Assembly (NCBI GenBank): GCA_003952965.2
Contig: CM025849.1
Location: 19,400,455 to 19,464,454, forward strand
Direction of reading: 5' to 3'
From: Morella rubra
Taxonomy: Eukaryota; Streptophyta; Magnoliopsida; Fagales; Myricaceae
DNA: 64,000 nucleotides
Part shown: positions 1-11,806 of the stretch, one piece after another
Position numbering within the stretch: the first letter of the stretch is position 1
Layout: every line of letters starts with the position of its first letter
The notes under the pieces: generated by a model
The model's input: only the letters and a program-made list of their open reading frames with translations
Database searches by the model: none
What the model was told of the DNA's origin: nothing
Translations under genes and position numbers: made by a program

Positions 1-995
1 NNNNNNNNNNNNNNNNNNNNNNNNNNNNNNNNNNNNNNNNNNNNNNNNNNNNNNNNNNNNNNNNNNNNNNNNNNNNNNNNNNNNNNNNNNNNNNNNNNNN
101 NNNNNNNNNNNNNNNNNNNNNNNNNNNNNNNNNNNNNNNNNNNNNNNNNNNNNNNNNNNNNNNNNNNNNNNNNNNNNNNNNNNNNNNNNNNNNNNNNNNN
201 NNNNNNNNNNNNNNNNNNNNNNNNNNNNNNNNNNNNNNNNNNNNNNNNNNNNNNNNNNNNNNNNNNNNNNNNNNNNNNNNNNNNNNNNNNNNNNNNNNNN
301 NNNNNNNNNNNNNNNNNNNNNNNNNNNNNNNNNNNNNNNNNNNNNNNNNNNNNNNNNNNNNNNNNNNNNNNNNNNNNNNNNNNNNNNNNNNNNNNNNNNN
401 NNNNNNNNNNNNNNNNNNNNNNNNNNNNNNNNNNNNNNNNNNNNNNNNNNNNNNNNNNNNNNNNNNNNNNNNNNNNNNNNNNNNNNNNNNNNNNNNNNNN
501 NNNNNNNNNNNNNNNNNNNNNNNNNNNNNNNNNNNNNNNNNNNNNNNNNNNNNNNNNNNNNNNNNNNNNNNNNNNNNNNNNNNNNNNNNNNNNNNNNNNN
601 NNNNNNNNNNNNNNNNNNNNNNNNNNNNNNNNNNNNNNNNNNNNNNNNNNNNNNNNNNNNNNNNNNNNNNNNNNNNNNNNNNNNNNNNNNNNNNNNNNNN
701 NNNNNNNNNNNNNNNNNNNNNNNNNNNNNNNNNNNNNNNNNNNNNNNNNNNNNNNNNNNNNNNNNNNNNNNNNNNNNNNNNNNNNNNNNNNNNNNNNNNN
801 NNNNNNNNNNNNNNNNNNNNNNNNNNNNNNNNNNNNNNNNNNNNNNNNNNNNNNNNNNNNNNNNNNNNNNNNNNNNNNNNNNNNNNNNNNNNNNNNNNNN
901 NNNNNNNNNNNNNNNNNNNNNNNNNNNNNNNNNNNNNNNNNNNNNNNNNNNNNNNNNNNNNNNNNNNNNNNNNNNNNNNNNNNNNNNNNNNNNNN
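1..995. other. Assembly gap
   Basis: All bases are N, so nothing can be said about content. The sequence resumes inside what looks like an LTR, so the gap probably lies in repeats. Confidence 0.99.
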
Positions 996-1312
996 TTTGG
1001 AAGAGCCGACATGAGCCTCCGTTGTGTGGTGGTCATGGGTTATTCGGACTAGTAAAGTTTAAGGTTTTTAACTGATTGGTATTTTGAGACTGTGTGGTAA
1101 TTATTCAAGTTATTGATCGAGATTGCAAGGTTAGAAATAGGTTCCTATATGTTTCGTAAATGCGCGTTAATCGTAGTGATATAAAAGTTTTAAAAAAAAA
1201 AAAAAAAATTTAGGTATTATGATATTTTCCACTGCAAGAATTTAGTAAGTACGTTGGAGTGTTCCTTGTTGGGAATGATTAGCCTCGCTGAGCTAGCGTT
1301 CGGGGCGTGACA
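996..1312 (+). mobile_element. Truncated LTR 3' end, probably Ty3/gypsy
   Basis: The stretch ends in GTTCGGGGCGTGACA, the style of end seen in long plant gypsy LTRs (GTGACA terminus). The left part is lost in the gap, so neither the LTR start nor a target duplication can be checked. No coding sequence is visible. The call rests on the terminus alone. Confidence 0.35.
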
Positions 1313-2401
1313 GTTGTTGTGTTAAGGGTCTTGTTCTTGGTGGCTGGGACAGCTTTCTTGTTCCTCAGCATAACTGGTACATACTCTCCCTTGTGTTAAT
1401 CTAGTTTCCTGCAGACTTTTTGTCCTTGTTTGTTGAAGGAATGTTGTTTGGAATTCGCGTATTCAGCGGGAAACTTTGATGTCCTTTTATGATTTTGGTT
1501 GATTGTATTGCTTGCTCTTTGCTGCTGTTGTTCATTTTTTTTTCATTCCCACTATTTAATGCAATGCAGTTAGTTCCTTGAGAATCATCTCATTTGAGGT
1601 GTACGATCATAAGAAAAAATAAAATTAAGGCTTTGTAAATAGTAGTTTCCATAGCTTGATTTGGGCAGCTTGTTGTGCTTATCTTTGATTACCGCTTGAA
1701 AAATTCGTTTCTTAGTTGGTTAAAAGTACCCCAGACCCAGACGTGTTCGTCTTTTCTCCATCTTACACTTATAGGCTAGCGATTGGTGCATCTCACTCCA
1801 TCTTTCGGGACTCCTATTTCATCCACCATGGTTGCATGTCCAATTCTGCATGTGGAGAATCTACTTTAGTCTTTTGCCTCTTGAACTCGTTGAAGGATTT
1901 TCATCATTCATACTAACCAGTTAATGACGGATCGATGGAGGATTGTCACCATGGTTTCTTTCATAGATCGATGGTGGGGAGGCATGATATCTTTTGATTC
2001 TATCATCAGTCATTGATTATATTTGATCCCATCATCATTCATTGATTATATTTGATCTAGGACCATGATAAGAAAACAATTAAGGACTAAAATATGTCTT
2101 TAAGAGTTAAAATATCGAAAATTAAAGAAATGTCTAAACAAATGAACAAGTCACATTGGAAACACAAAGGTACTCTCTGTTATGTTTTATATTCATGTTC
2201 TCATGCACATCTCGAAAAGAATTACTATGAATGGAATAGAAAATTAAATCAAAACCACTTGCAAAATGTCTCAGAGAGCAACCTATTGTTCTATATGAAA
2301 ATCAAGTGCCAAGGATATGATGAACATAATGCAGTAAAGTGATCTTTTGGTATTGGAACCCTAACAAATTCACAATTCAATTCAAGCCCTAACAAATCAA
2401 T
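1313..2401. other. Unassigned DNA, no supported gene
   Basis: Only short open frames occur. Bases 1313 to about 1376 read as a hydrophobic peptide followed by a possible GT donor, which could be an exon remnant, but I do not recognise it. A two-copy 29 bp repeat lies near 2002-2059. The rest is AT-rich and featureless. Confidence 0.5.
2002..2059. repeat. Two-copy 29 bp tandem repeat
   Basis: Bases 2002-2030 and 2031-2059 are near-identical units containing CATTGATTATATTTGATC. Confidence 0.8.
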
Positions 2402-2970
2402 TCAAACCCTAGTTAGCTGAGAGAGAGAGACAGGCTGGTCTGACTTGGTGGCTGGTGGGCGGTGGTCGGTTGAGAGAAAGAGAACCTGAGAGATAGAAAG
2501 AGAAGCTGGAGTGCAGAGTGGTCGACGGTTTCTGCCCTGGCAAATCTGGCTGGTCGCCAGTGGAGGAGGGGAGCTGAGAATCGCCGGTGTCAGAGGAGCT
2601 AAAAGTGACTGGGTCACTGGGGGGGAGTGAGGCAACGGGCTGAGAGGGAAAGCCCATACCTCTACAATGTAAACTATGTAGTAATATAGGATTACTTTCA
2701 ATGAGAGGGTCAGTGAGAAATAAAGGAGACCATGGGGTGTGTTTGTTTACTAAAGTTTTAGCCTTCTAAAATTTTAAATAATAAAATAATTATAATATAA
2801 TCTCTCTCCCCATCAAATCACCCATTTTCACTATAATAATATAAAAAATTCATTCACTATCTTTTTCACTTTTTCACAATTTCATACTCTAATTTTTAAC
2901 CTCCCAAAACTTTTAACACTAAAACACAACCCATGTGGTTTGTCATTGTCCATTACCGTGAAGAGATGTT
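2402..2970. repeat. Repeat block R, copy 1
   Basis: A purine-rich block of GAGAGA runs followed by a shared segment containing GGTCGACGGTTTCTGCCCTG. The same block recurs at about 14470-14863 with many substitutions and indels. This copy is interrupted by a MITE (2735-2932) and ends in GAAGAGATGTT, where a copia element is inserted. Minus-strand open frames exist in both copies but are not conserved in frame, so I do not call a gene. It could be part of an unclassified element together with block X. Confidence 0.7.
2735..2932. mobile_element. 198 bp MITE, PIF/Harbinger-like
   Basis: Terminal inverted repeats begin GGGTGTGTTTGTTTAC and end AACACTAAAACACAACCC. The element is AT-rich inside, non-coding, and flanked by ATG on both sides. 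The other copy of block R (14821 onward, GACAATGTGG) lacks it, so that copy gives the empty site. The 3 bp duplication and G-rich ends fit a Tourist/PIF-Harbinger-like MITE, although ATG is not the usual TTA/TAA target. Confidence 0.8.
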
Positions 2971-3506
2971 TGTTAGAATTATGTGCCCTCGATAACCAAA
3001 TCAGTAATCCAGTGCTCACATCTCATATGAAATAGAGTTTGGTGGAAGGAATTAATTGTATGTAAAGGGGCATATTTGTAATAATCTCAAATTTCAGGGT
3101 CAATTACAATATATTGATGGACTTGATTGTAATTAGTAGAAGCCTTAATTTTATTAGAAGAAGAGTTCTTTAGTTTAATCCTACGGCTGGAATTTGAGAT
3201 TCTAAGGATCCTATGTCTCATGCTCTCTCTAGGGTTTCCCAAGCTATAAATATAATTGTTATATTCAAGATCATAACCTATTAGAGAAATCCTAAAAAGA
3301 GAGAGTGACATAAATCCCTTAGGAGGCAACACATCTGAGTTGTTGTTCTGAATCGGGAGCTTTGGATTGGATCGTGAAGCGGGTTGAAACTTGTGGATTC
3401 AATTACTGTATCAAGGTAAGTAATCGGTCCGCAATTGCAATTATAATCCTAATTAATGTTTTGTTGAAAACATGTTTTTTTTAGTTTAATTCCGCATAAA
3501 CTATCA
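2971..3506 (+). repeat. Copia 5' LTR, subtype 1
   Basis: Starts TGTTAGAATTATG and ends AAACTATCA, immediately before the primer-binding site. It carries the subtype 1 block GTGAAGCGGGTTGAAAC near 3375, shared with the LTR at 10201 and the solo LTR at 55601. Confidence 0.92.
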
Positions 3507-3507
3507 G

Positions 3508-3520
3508 TGGTATCAGAGCC
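3508..3520 (+). promoter_or_regulatory. Primer-binding site, initiator Met tRNA type
   Basis: TGGTATCAGAGCC lies one base after the LTR end. An identical site follows the second LTR copy at 4278-4290. This is where minus-strand DNA synthesis would be primed. Confidence 0.92.
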
Positions 3521-3612
3521 AGGTTCATATGATTGCAATTGTTGGATTATATGGACCTTGCTGATTTTTGATTGAGAATCAAAAGCCTAAACCTTTTTCG
3601 GTTACTGTTCAC

Positions 3613-3631
3613 GCACTATTATGAATAGTGC
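3613..3631 (+). repeat. Perfect hairpin in the copia leader
   Basis: GCACTATT and AATAGTGC flank an ATG loop. The same hairpin is kept in the second leader copy at 4382-4400. Confidence 0.7.
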
Positions 3632-3778
3632 AAGATGGATTAATATTAAGGATTTACCACCTTTTTCATGACATGAACAGAGGAAGAAAAGTTGGGTAGC
3701 GACAGGCAAGTGGCGTAGGGCCGTTCTAGCCCACCTTCCCAACCGGGGTCGCGCAGGGTACGCATGGGCCATGAAAAC

Positions 3779-4276
3779 TCTCATATGGAATATAGTTTGG
3801 TGGAAGGAATTAATTGTATGTAAAGGGGCATATTTGCAATAATCTCAAATTTCAGGGGTCAATTACAATATGTTGATGGACTTGATTGTAATTAGTAGAA
3901 GCCCTAATTTTATTAGAAGAAGAGTTCTTCAGTTTAATCCTACGGCTGGAATTTGAGATCCTAAGGATCCTATGTCTCATGCTCTCTCTAGGGTTTCCCA
4001 AGGCCTATAAATATAACTGTTATATTCAAGGGGTTGGCATCAGAACCTATTAGAGAAATCCCTAAAAAGAGAGAGTGACATAAATCCCTTAGGAGGCAAC
4101 CATCTGAGTTGCTGTTCTGAATCGCTGGAGCTTTGGATTGGATCGTAAAGCGACTTGAAGTGGATTCCTGAATTCCTGTATTAGGTAGGTAATTGATCCG
4201 CAATTGCAATTATAATCCTGATAATGTTTTGTTGAAAACATGTTATTTATTTAGTTTAATTCCGCATAAACTATCA
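3779..4276 (+). repeat. Second partial copia LTR, subtype 2
   Basis: It begins at TCTCATATGG, lacking about the first 50 bp of the LTR, and ends AAACTATCA followed by a second primer-binding site. It carries GTAAAGCGACTTGAAG near 4144, a variant shared only with the LTR at 12537-13094 in this window. The LTR plus leader module is therefore repeated (2971-3778, then 3779 onward). Confidence 0.88.
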
Positions 4277-5477
4277 GTGGTATCAGAGCCAGGTTCATAT
4301 GATTGCAATTGTTGGATTATATGGACCTTGCTAATTTTTGATTGAGAATCAAAAGCCTAAAACCTTTTCCTTACTGTTCACGCACTATTATGAATAGTGC
4401 AAAATTTTATTATATTAAAATTCGATTTACTGTTCACGTTATTTTGTTCCATAATTTATTTATAAAATCTGTATTAAATTGAAGGGGTCCGTTTGGAATT
4501 TTATTTTAAAAAAAAAAACTGTTCATGAGATGAACAGAGTGCCGAAAAGTTGGGTAGCGCGGCCTAGGGCCAGCCAACCTTAATGAAATATGCCGGCCGG
4601 AACGAGGGGCTAGGGTTCCTAAGGAACCCTAGTAAAAGAACCTTACAGGTCCCGGGTTGTGAACAGCCAACCCGTGACCCGGCCCAAACCTCCCAGCCCA
4701 AGGGGCTGGCTAGGTTTCGAACCCAGCCCAAGCCTGCATAAGGAAACCCAGCCCAAGGCTTGGGGCGGGCTGGGTTTATACCCAGCCCACGTGCCAAGCA
4801 GACCGGTTTGATCGGTCTGGCCCGGTTGACCGGTCAACGGTCAACGTTTGACCAAAAAAAAATTGGGATTTTTTCTTCCAATTTTGGGTGCTGAATAGGA
4901 TTAATTATTGTAATTTTTCCTATGGTCTCTATTATCAATAAATAGGAGTTTTACTTGATTAAAATTGGTTGAAGCCAAAATGGATAAGACCGATTTTAAT
5001 TTTGTAAAATTTTCTTATTTATCTCTTGGGAAGATAAGTGTCTACATCTCAGTGGGAGTGTCTACTAAAATAGTGACATAAACTCACAAGAATTTGGAAC
5101 ACACTTAGATAATGGAATGCACAAACCAAATAAACGCAAGTACTAAAATAGTATAAGATGTGTTTATTTAGGTAGGCCAAAAGAAAATCGAGAATCACAA
5201 ATATTTTAAAATATTTTGCATATGATGTAAATTTTGATGAATAGTAGCTATTCGCCTTTACAAGATATGTACAATGATACCAAAATGGAATTGTTGTTGC
5301 ATGTAAGGTAGAGGTTCTCGATACCCATTTAGAATGTCATGAATATAAATGTTATATTTCTCATTGTTGCGATATATTTGATATATCTGTTTATTATTCG
5401 AATGGGTGGTACCATTAGTATTTCAAAAACCTGAATCTAATGGAAATATATATGTGAAATTGTTTTGCAGATTCAAA
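4277..5477 (+). other. Copia leader, untranslated
   Basis: Runs from the second primer-binding site to the gag start. It holds the GCACTATT/AATAGTGC hairpin and a GC-rich patch around 4640-4830 with repeated AGCCCAAG and GGGCTGG motifs. No open frame is supported. TTTTGCAG lies just before the gag ATG and could be a splice acceptor. Confidence 0.7.
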
Positions 5478-7893
5478 ATGACTTTTAATCCTTTGGCTAG
5501 GATTCTGGATGACAATCGGTTGACAGGACCGAATTATGTTGATTGGAAGAGAAATCTTATGATTGTTCTCTCAGCCGATAAGATCGGTTATGTTCTCACC
5601 TCTGAGTCACCTGAGCTTGCCCTAACAATGCCACTGAGGAAGAAAAGAAAGTCTTTAACAAGTGGCATGATGATGATAATATGGCAAAGTGCTATATTAT
5701 GGCCTCAATCTCAAATGTTTTGCAGAAAGATTGTGAGGGCATAGCTACAGCTGCAGGCGCTATGTTGCATCTCCAAGAATGTTTGGAGAGCAGAGCAGAT
5801 CTGCTAGGCAGACTGCTATGAAGAATCTGATGTCCACCAAAATGGTGGAAGGGAGCCCAGTTCGGGAACATGTCTTGAAGATGATTTCTTTCATCAACGA
5901 ACTGGACTTTTTGGGAGCTGAGATGGATGGTGACACAAAAGTTGATGCCATTCTTTCATCTCTGCCTGATTCTTTCAATCAGTTTGTCCTTAATTACAAT
6001 ATGAACAAGATGAGTGTGACATTGTCAGAGCTGCTCAATATGTTGCAGTCAGCTCAAGATCTCATCAAGAAGGACAAACCTACTGTGATGGTCACAGAGA
6101 AATCTAATGCCTCTATGAAACTGAAACCCAAGTTTAAGAACTTCAAGAAAAATAATAAGGGGTATCAGGCAGCTAAGAATGTTCAAGGTGAACAAAGAAA
6201 CAAAGGAGGTGACAAGAACAAAGGCAAAGGAAATTGTTTCCATTGCGGCAAGCCCGGTCACTGGAAGAGAAACTGCCGAGTTTACTTAGCTTCTCTTAAA
6301 AAGGGCAAACCTTCTGAAGGTATATCTAATATGCTTGTAATTGAATTGAATTTAATGGATGGTCCGTTTAATTCATGGTGTGTGGATTCTGGTTCTACAT
6401 CTCACATCTGCAATATGTTGCAGGGGTTCAAGGAGACCAGAAGGCTCCATGAAGGGGAGCTGATCCTTAAGATGGGGACGGGTGCAACTGTTGCAGCGAC
6501 TGCCATCGGAGTTTTTAGTTTAGAATTATCTAATAATAGAATTTTGATTCTAGAAGACTGTCTTTATGTTCCAGAAGTTCGTAGAAATTTGATTTCTGTT
6601 TCAAAACTTGGTTTATCTGGATATTCATTTCTTTTCAATTCCAAGCTTGTTATTAAGTTTCAAAATAAATTTGTTGCTTCTGGAATTATTTATGATGGTC
6701 TTTATCTTTTGAATGTTGATAATTCTTTGAATAATATTGAGAATGATGATTCCAGTGTGTTATCCCTTAAGAGGAAAAGGGATGTTAATCCAACTTACTT
6801 GTGGCATCTAAGACTTGGTCATGCCAATATTGATAGGATCAATAGATTGGTAAGGGATGGGCCATTGCAATTTCTGAAAATTGAGCCCTATCCAATCTGT
6901 GAGCCCTGCTTACAAGGAAAGATGACCAAAAGCCTTTTACAGGAAAAGGAATTAGAGCCACAGAAGTATTAGGATTAATACATACTGATGTTTGTGGTCC
7001 CTTCAACCATATGGCAAGAGGAGGTTTCTCTTATTTCATTACTTTCATTGATGATTATTCCAGGTATGGTTATCTATACCTGATGAAGCATAAATCGGAA
7101 TCCTTTGAAAAGTTCAAGGAATTCCACAATGAAGTTGAGAAACAGATTGGAAAGTCCATTAAAATGATTCGCTCCGATAGGGGAGGCGAATACCTCTTGG
7201 ATGATTTTAAAGTTTATCTTAAAGATCATGGAATCATATCTCAACTCACACCACCAGGCACACCACAGCACAATGGTGTTGCAGAAGAAGGAATAGAACC
7301 CTATTGGATATGGTTCGTTCCATGATGAGCATATCTGAGTTGCCCATATCATTTTGGGGACATGCTTTGGAGACCGTTGTTTACTTGTTAAACAGGATCC
7401 CTACAAAATCAGTTCCTAATACCCCATATGAGTTATGGACTGGCAAGAAGCCAAGCCTAAATCATATTAAGATATGGGGTTGTCCAGCTCATGTTAAAAG
7501 GTTTAATGTGGATAAGCTGGGATCAAGGACTGATAGGTGCCTATTTGTAGGCTATCCCAAAATGACTACTGGTTTCTACTTCTATAATCCAATGAAAACA
7601 AAGTGTTTGTTAGCAGGAATGCTACTTTTCTTGAAGAGGATTATAGTTTGAATGAAACTGAGAGTAGAGTTGCTCTTGATGAGCAAAGAGATAGTACAGT
7701 GACTGAGCAGAATGAGAACAATGAGGATCAAGTGATTATTCCCACTGATCAAACTGAACCTGTTGAGACACAGGAGCCTCGTCGTAGTAAAAGGATTATA
7801 AGACCTCCAGTAAAATTCAATTTGTTAAATGAGATTTATCAAATGGATCTGAGGGACTGGAGATTGATCCTTGTGATTATACAGAGGCTGTGA
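5478..7893 (+). pseudogene. Copia gag, protease and integrase, frameshifted
   Basis: The ATG at 5478 opens a gag of the UBN2 type. The frame shifts near 5625 and again near 5775, then stays open from 5779 to 6972. That frame holds a CCHC zinc knuckle (CFHCGKPGHWKRNC), the protease motif WCVDSGSTSH, and the GAG-pre-integrase segment ending LWHLRLGHAN...CEPCLQGK. Integrase follows from about 6973 with the two aspartates seen in IDDYSR and IRSDRGGEY. The frame breaks near 7288 just where the third acidic residue should be confirmed, resumes from 7304 and shifts again near 7610. The C-terminal linker ends near 7893. At least four frameshifts make it inactive. The products would act in a cytoplasmic virus-like particle and the nucleus. 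Confidence 0.9.
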
Positions 7894-7902
7894 AAGACAA
7901 AG

Positions 7903-9434
7903 ATGCTAAGCATTGGCATGTGGCCATGGAATCAGAGATGGACTTCCAACAAGGTATGGACCTTGGTAGACAAACCAGAAGGCATTAAGCCTATAGGTTG
8001 CAAATGGGTCTACAAAAGGAAACTTGGACCAACAGGAAAGGTAGAGACCTTTAAAGCTAGGCTGGTAGCGAAAGGGTATACTCAAAAGGCTGGTATTGAT
8101 TATGAGGAAACCTTTTCACCAGTAGCTATGCTAAAGTCCATAAGGATTCTATTGGCAATTGCAGCATACTATGATTATGAGATATGGCAGATGGATGTGA
8201 AAACCGCATTCTTGAATGGGTACATCCATGAAGAAATTTATATGGACCAGCCAGAAGGTTTCATATCTCGGGAAAATGAATCAAAAGTGTGCAAATTGGA
8301 GAAATCCATTTATGGCCTAAAACAAGCATCACGTTGTTGGAACATCCGTTTTGATGAGTCAATCAAAATGTTTGGTTTCTCACAAAACATGGATGAACCT
8401 TGTGTCTACAAGAAGGTTAGTGGGAGTGCTATCACCTTTTTGGTTCTTTATGTAGATGACATACTACTCATTGGGAATGATGTAGGGGCTTTGTCATCTG
8501 TGAAAATGTGGTTGTCTAACCAATTTTCAATGAAAGACCTTGGGGAAGCATCCTACATACTCGGGATCAAAGTGTTTAGAGACCGAAAGAAGAGATTATT
8601 GGGTCTCTCACAGGTCAATTATATTGACAGGATATTGGCTAGATTTAGCATGGTAAATTCCAAGAAAGGGTTTCTACCCTTTAGACATGGAATTCATCTC
8701 TCTAAGCAGATGTGTCCAAAAACACCTGAAGAAAGAGAGAAGATGAGTAACTGCCATTATGCTTCGGCTGTAGGGAGTCTCATGTATGCTATGCTTTGTA
8801 CTAGACCTGATATCAGTCACGCAGTTAGCGTTGTGAGTAGATACCAATCCAATCCAGGTCCAGAACATTGGTCAGCAGTGAAACATATCCTCAGGTATTT
8901 GAGAAATACAAAACACTATTTCTTAGTGTATGGTAGTGAGGATCTGACTGTCCAGGGATATACAGATTCGGATTTTCAATCAGACATTGATGATAGAAGA
9001 TCAACATCCGGGTTTGTGTTCCTTCTTGGCAAAGGAGCATTCAGTTGGAGAAGTTTCAAGCAAAGTACTACTGCTGATTCTACAACTGAGGCAGAATATG
9101 TTGCTGCAAGTGAAGCTGCAAAGGAAGCTGTGTGGATTCGCAAGTTCATTCAAGAACTTGAAGTTGTCCCTTCGATTGAGGCGCCTATTTCCTTATACTG
9201 CGATAACAATGGTGCAATTGCACAGGCAGTGGAACCAAGGTCTCATCAAAGGACAAAGCACATAGAACGTCGTTTTCACCTAATACGTGATATCATATCA
9301 GAGGTGATGTCACAATGGTGAAGGTTGCATCAGCTGATAATTTAGCTGATCCATTTACAAAGCCTTTATCTCAGAAAGTGTTTGAGAAACATATTAAGGA
9401 TATGGGTTTGAGATATATGTATGATTGGGTTTGA
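7903..9434 (+). pseudogene. Copia reverse transcriptase and RNase H, frameshifted at end
   Basis: One frame is open from 7903 to 9321. It shows the start of reverse transcriptase (WTLVDKPEG, GCKWVYK, ARLVAKG), the QMDVKTAFLNG motif, YGLKQ, and the catalytic LYVDDILL box near 8450. RNase H follows (GYTDSDF, TTEAEYVA, LYCDNNGA, RTKHIERR). A frameshift near 9300 moves the C-terminal ADNLADPFTKPL segment into another frame, closing at about 9434. This is the best-preserved part of the element. It is in line with gag and integrase upstream and, in an intact element, would be part of one polyprotein. Confidence 0.92.
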
Positions 9435-10200
9435 CGTTTTGTTTTTTCCTTTATTATTTGATAATAAAAGTTTATTTGTTTTTCACATATATTATTGTTG
9501 TTATGGGTTTATACGTAACATGAGATGTTATGTATGTAAATTTGTTCAGGTAACATTGTAGAAAAATCATGCTAGAGATTAATGAATCAAAGGCAGGGAA
9601 TAATGATTTTTCAGTTCCTTGTAAGCCTGAAATTGTTCTAGACTTTTGTGTCATAAAGTCTACACTTGTTGTGCGGAGAATGATTGATTCCATCATTGAG
9701 GTATGACCTTAAGCAGACAAGTGGGTGTCATGTAATAAGTACATACACTGAACAGGATCCGATAAGAATGCCTTTTGGAATGATCACTGTCAGGTTAAAG
9801 GTTGTTCTATCACAATTCGGTATTGTCCTTAGACCTGAGAGGTTTGTATTTATTCATGTATTATGTACACATACTTTGACGTTGTCAACCGGTGATGTCC
9901 ATTCAGGACTATATACGGACATGTTGGGTTGTGTGCGTGATGGATGAGTTGTATGAATGCTCAACAAGGAATCCACCAGTCTCTTGGAGAGACAGTATAT
10001 TCAGTTAATGTTCATATAAGAGTTGGACCAAAAGAAATCCGGCCGGTGTGTTTTACAAAACTATTTTTGAATACATAAAAGTATATTATATATATTTCAA
10101 AATTGTTTTGTGGTCCAACTGAGTTGTGAACTAAGAAATCAAGGTTTACATGAGATAGGGACATGACGGTGATATTTGGTTCTGAGGGCAAGTGGGAGAT
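9435..10200 (+). other. Copia 3' untranslated region with polypurine tract
   Basis: Non-coding stretch after pol. It ends in GAGGGCAAGTGGGAGAT directly before the 3' LTR, the polypurine tract that primes plus-strand synthesis. From 9471 on it is repeated at 11807-12536. Confidence 0.88.
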
Positions 10201-10758
10201 TGTTAGAATTATGTGCCCTCGATAACCAAATAATTAATCCAGTCCTAATATCTCATATGGAATATAGTTTGGTGGAAGGAATTAATTGTATGTAAAAGGG
10301 GCATATTTGCAATAATCTCAAATTTCAGGGTCAATTACAATATGTTGATGGACTTGATTGTAATTAGTAGAAGCCCTAATTTTATTAGAAGAAGAGTTCT
10401 TCAGTTTAATCCTACGGCTGGAATTTGAGATCCCTAAGGATCCTATGTCTCATGCTCTCTCTAGGGTTTCCCAAGGCCTATAAATATAACTGTTATATTC
10501 AAGGGGTTGGCCATCAGAACCTATTAGAGAAATCCCTAAAAGAGAGAGTGACATAAATCCCTTAGGAGGCAAGACATTTGTGTTGCTATTCTGAATCGCT
10601 GGAGCTTTGGATTGGATCGTGAAGCGGGTTGAAACTTTGTGGATTCCCGAATTACTATATCAAGGTAAGTAATCGAATCCGCAATTGCAATTATAATCCT
10701 GATTGATGTTTTGTTGAAAACATGTTGTTTTTTTTAGTTAATTCCGCATAAACTATCA
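10201..10758 (+). repeat. Copia 3' LTR, subtype 1
   Basis: Starts TGTTAGAATTATG after the polypurine tract and ends AAACTATCA; 558 bp. It carries the subtype 1 block GTGAAGCGGGTTGAAAC near 10618. Confidence 0.92.
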
Positions 10759-11530
10759 ATATAGGGTAGTTATTGCCTTGCATAGTGTTGCAGAAATAGT
10801 GGGGAATGTAGCAACTTTAATTGCCCAGAGTCATGGTGGAATACGAGCTGTTGGGCACGTCTATGAAACCGAGATGAATATTCAGTTAGATTTTGAAAAT
10901 TGGAATTGGTGTAGTGCATCTGAAAAGTGCTCTAGCCTTTGGTTAGATTTCGTATGGGAAGAGGCGATGTTCAATAAATTTTGTTGGCATTTTTGTTTCC
11001 TTTTATTTACGATATAGGGAAATTGGACCCTTAGAATTCTTCTTGTAAGAGATGTACAGAAGCCAAGGATTGGCCTTTTATAGGATTATAATGTATTGCG
11101 TGTGTGTTTCAAATGGTTTGAACTAGCATTCGATATTGTCATGCTAAATCATTTATTTTCATCCCAAGTTGGGATGAAGATTACTTTTAAGGTAAGCATT
11201 GTTACTGAAAATAAAGATCATTTGCCAAATCTAATTGTTATAATTTTTTTGGAATAGGTCCATGACAGATTGTTCTTGCGTTGTTGATTTCTTGCAATCA
11301 GGAATTTATATTGCGTTTTTATTGTTGTGCTTTTAAAGTGAAAAATCTGTTTTCGAATGTTTTGTGAAATAATCTACAGTCTAGTTGGATCAAGCAAAGC
11401 ACACATCCCGCTGGAAAATAGATGTTAGGGAAGATATTCAGATTTCAGCCTAGCATTTCAATTAATTTTGTCAAATCTTTTCTATCAACATGTTCAAATG
11501 TCCTGCCTAGCAATGCTTTAATTATAAATG
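10759..11530 (+). repeat. Block X, copy A (flank of the copia insertion)
   Basis: Opens ATATAGGGTAGTTATTGCC and continues through GGGAATGTAGCAACTT. The same block occurs at 13095-13866 (copy B) and, more diverged, from 14864 on (copy C). Copy C lacks the copia insertion, so it shows the pre-insertion order: repeat R, GAAGAGATG, then X. An open frame near 10778-11017 is shared but I do not recognise the protein and it is not kept in copy C. Confidence 0.75.
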
Positions 11531-11534
11531 ATGG

Positions 11535-11806
11535 GCACATGAATAATGTGGCAGTTTTGGCTCAAGGAAGCAATCTACTACCAGTCAGTCGCTACCACAG
11601 TGGCAAATAGGTAGCCAAGATCAAAGTACTGAATGTCAAATTCAACAGGAGCAAAGAAGTGCCCAGCAGCAAGAACAACCTTTGCCTGGAATGGAGCTAA
11701 AGCAACATGAATCTGCCGCTGAAACTCAGCAACATCAGAGTGCTTCTCAGCAGGAACTCAATCACCTCCAAATGCCAGATAAATCCCAAGATCAATAATT
11801 TCAGGG
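11535..11806 (+). pseudogene. TAF4: TAF4-like exon fragment, copy A (truncated)
   Basis: Reads as a glutamine-rich stretch including VAVLAQGSN, QQQEQPLPGMELKQHES and NHLQMPD, like the early part of plant TFIID subunit 4 (TAF4). One base is missing near 11575 compared with copy B, shifting the frame. The copy is cut off at 11806, where copia 3' UTR sequence resumes. No promoter or first exon is visible, so it is a fragment. Confidence 0.65.

Larger units (their letters stand above)
2971..10758 (+). mobile_element. Ty1/copia retrotransposon, decayed, nearly full length
   Basis: The 5' LTR (2971-3506) is followed directly by a primer-binding site complementary to the 3' end of initiator methionine tRNA. 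Next come a long leader, gag, protease, integrase, reverse transcriptase and RNase H in copia order, a polypurine tract, and the 3' LTR (10201-10758). Flanking pentamers are ATGTT on the left and ATAT(T) on the right, consistent with a diverged 5 bp target duplication. Frameshifts occur in gag, at the integrase glutamate region, before reverse transcriptase and near the end of RNase H, so the copy cannot make a full polyprotein. The 5' end is odd: a second partial LTR and leader begin at 3779. Confidence 0.93.

Noticed and set aside
2402..2701. Minus-strand gene start in block R
   Set aside because: The MGFPSQ start is shared with the second copy but the frames diverge at once.
10778..11017. 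79-codon open frame in block X
   Set aside because: Kept in copy B by near identity but broken in copy C, with no recognised family.
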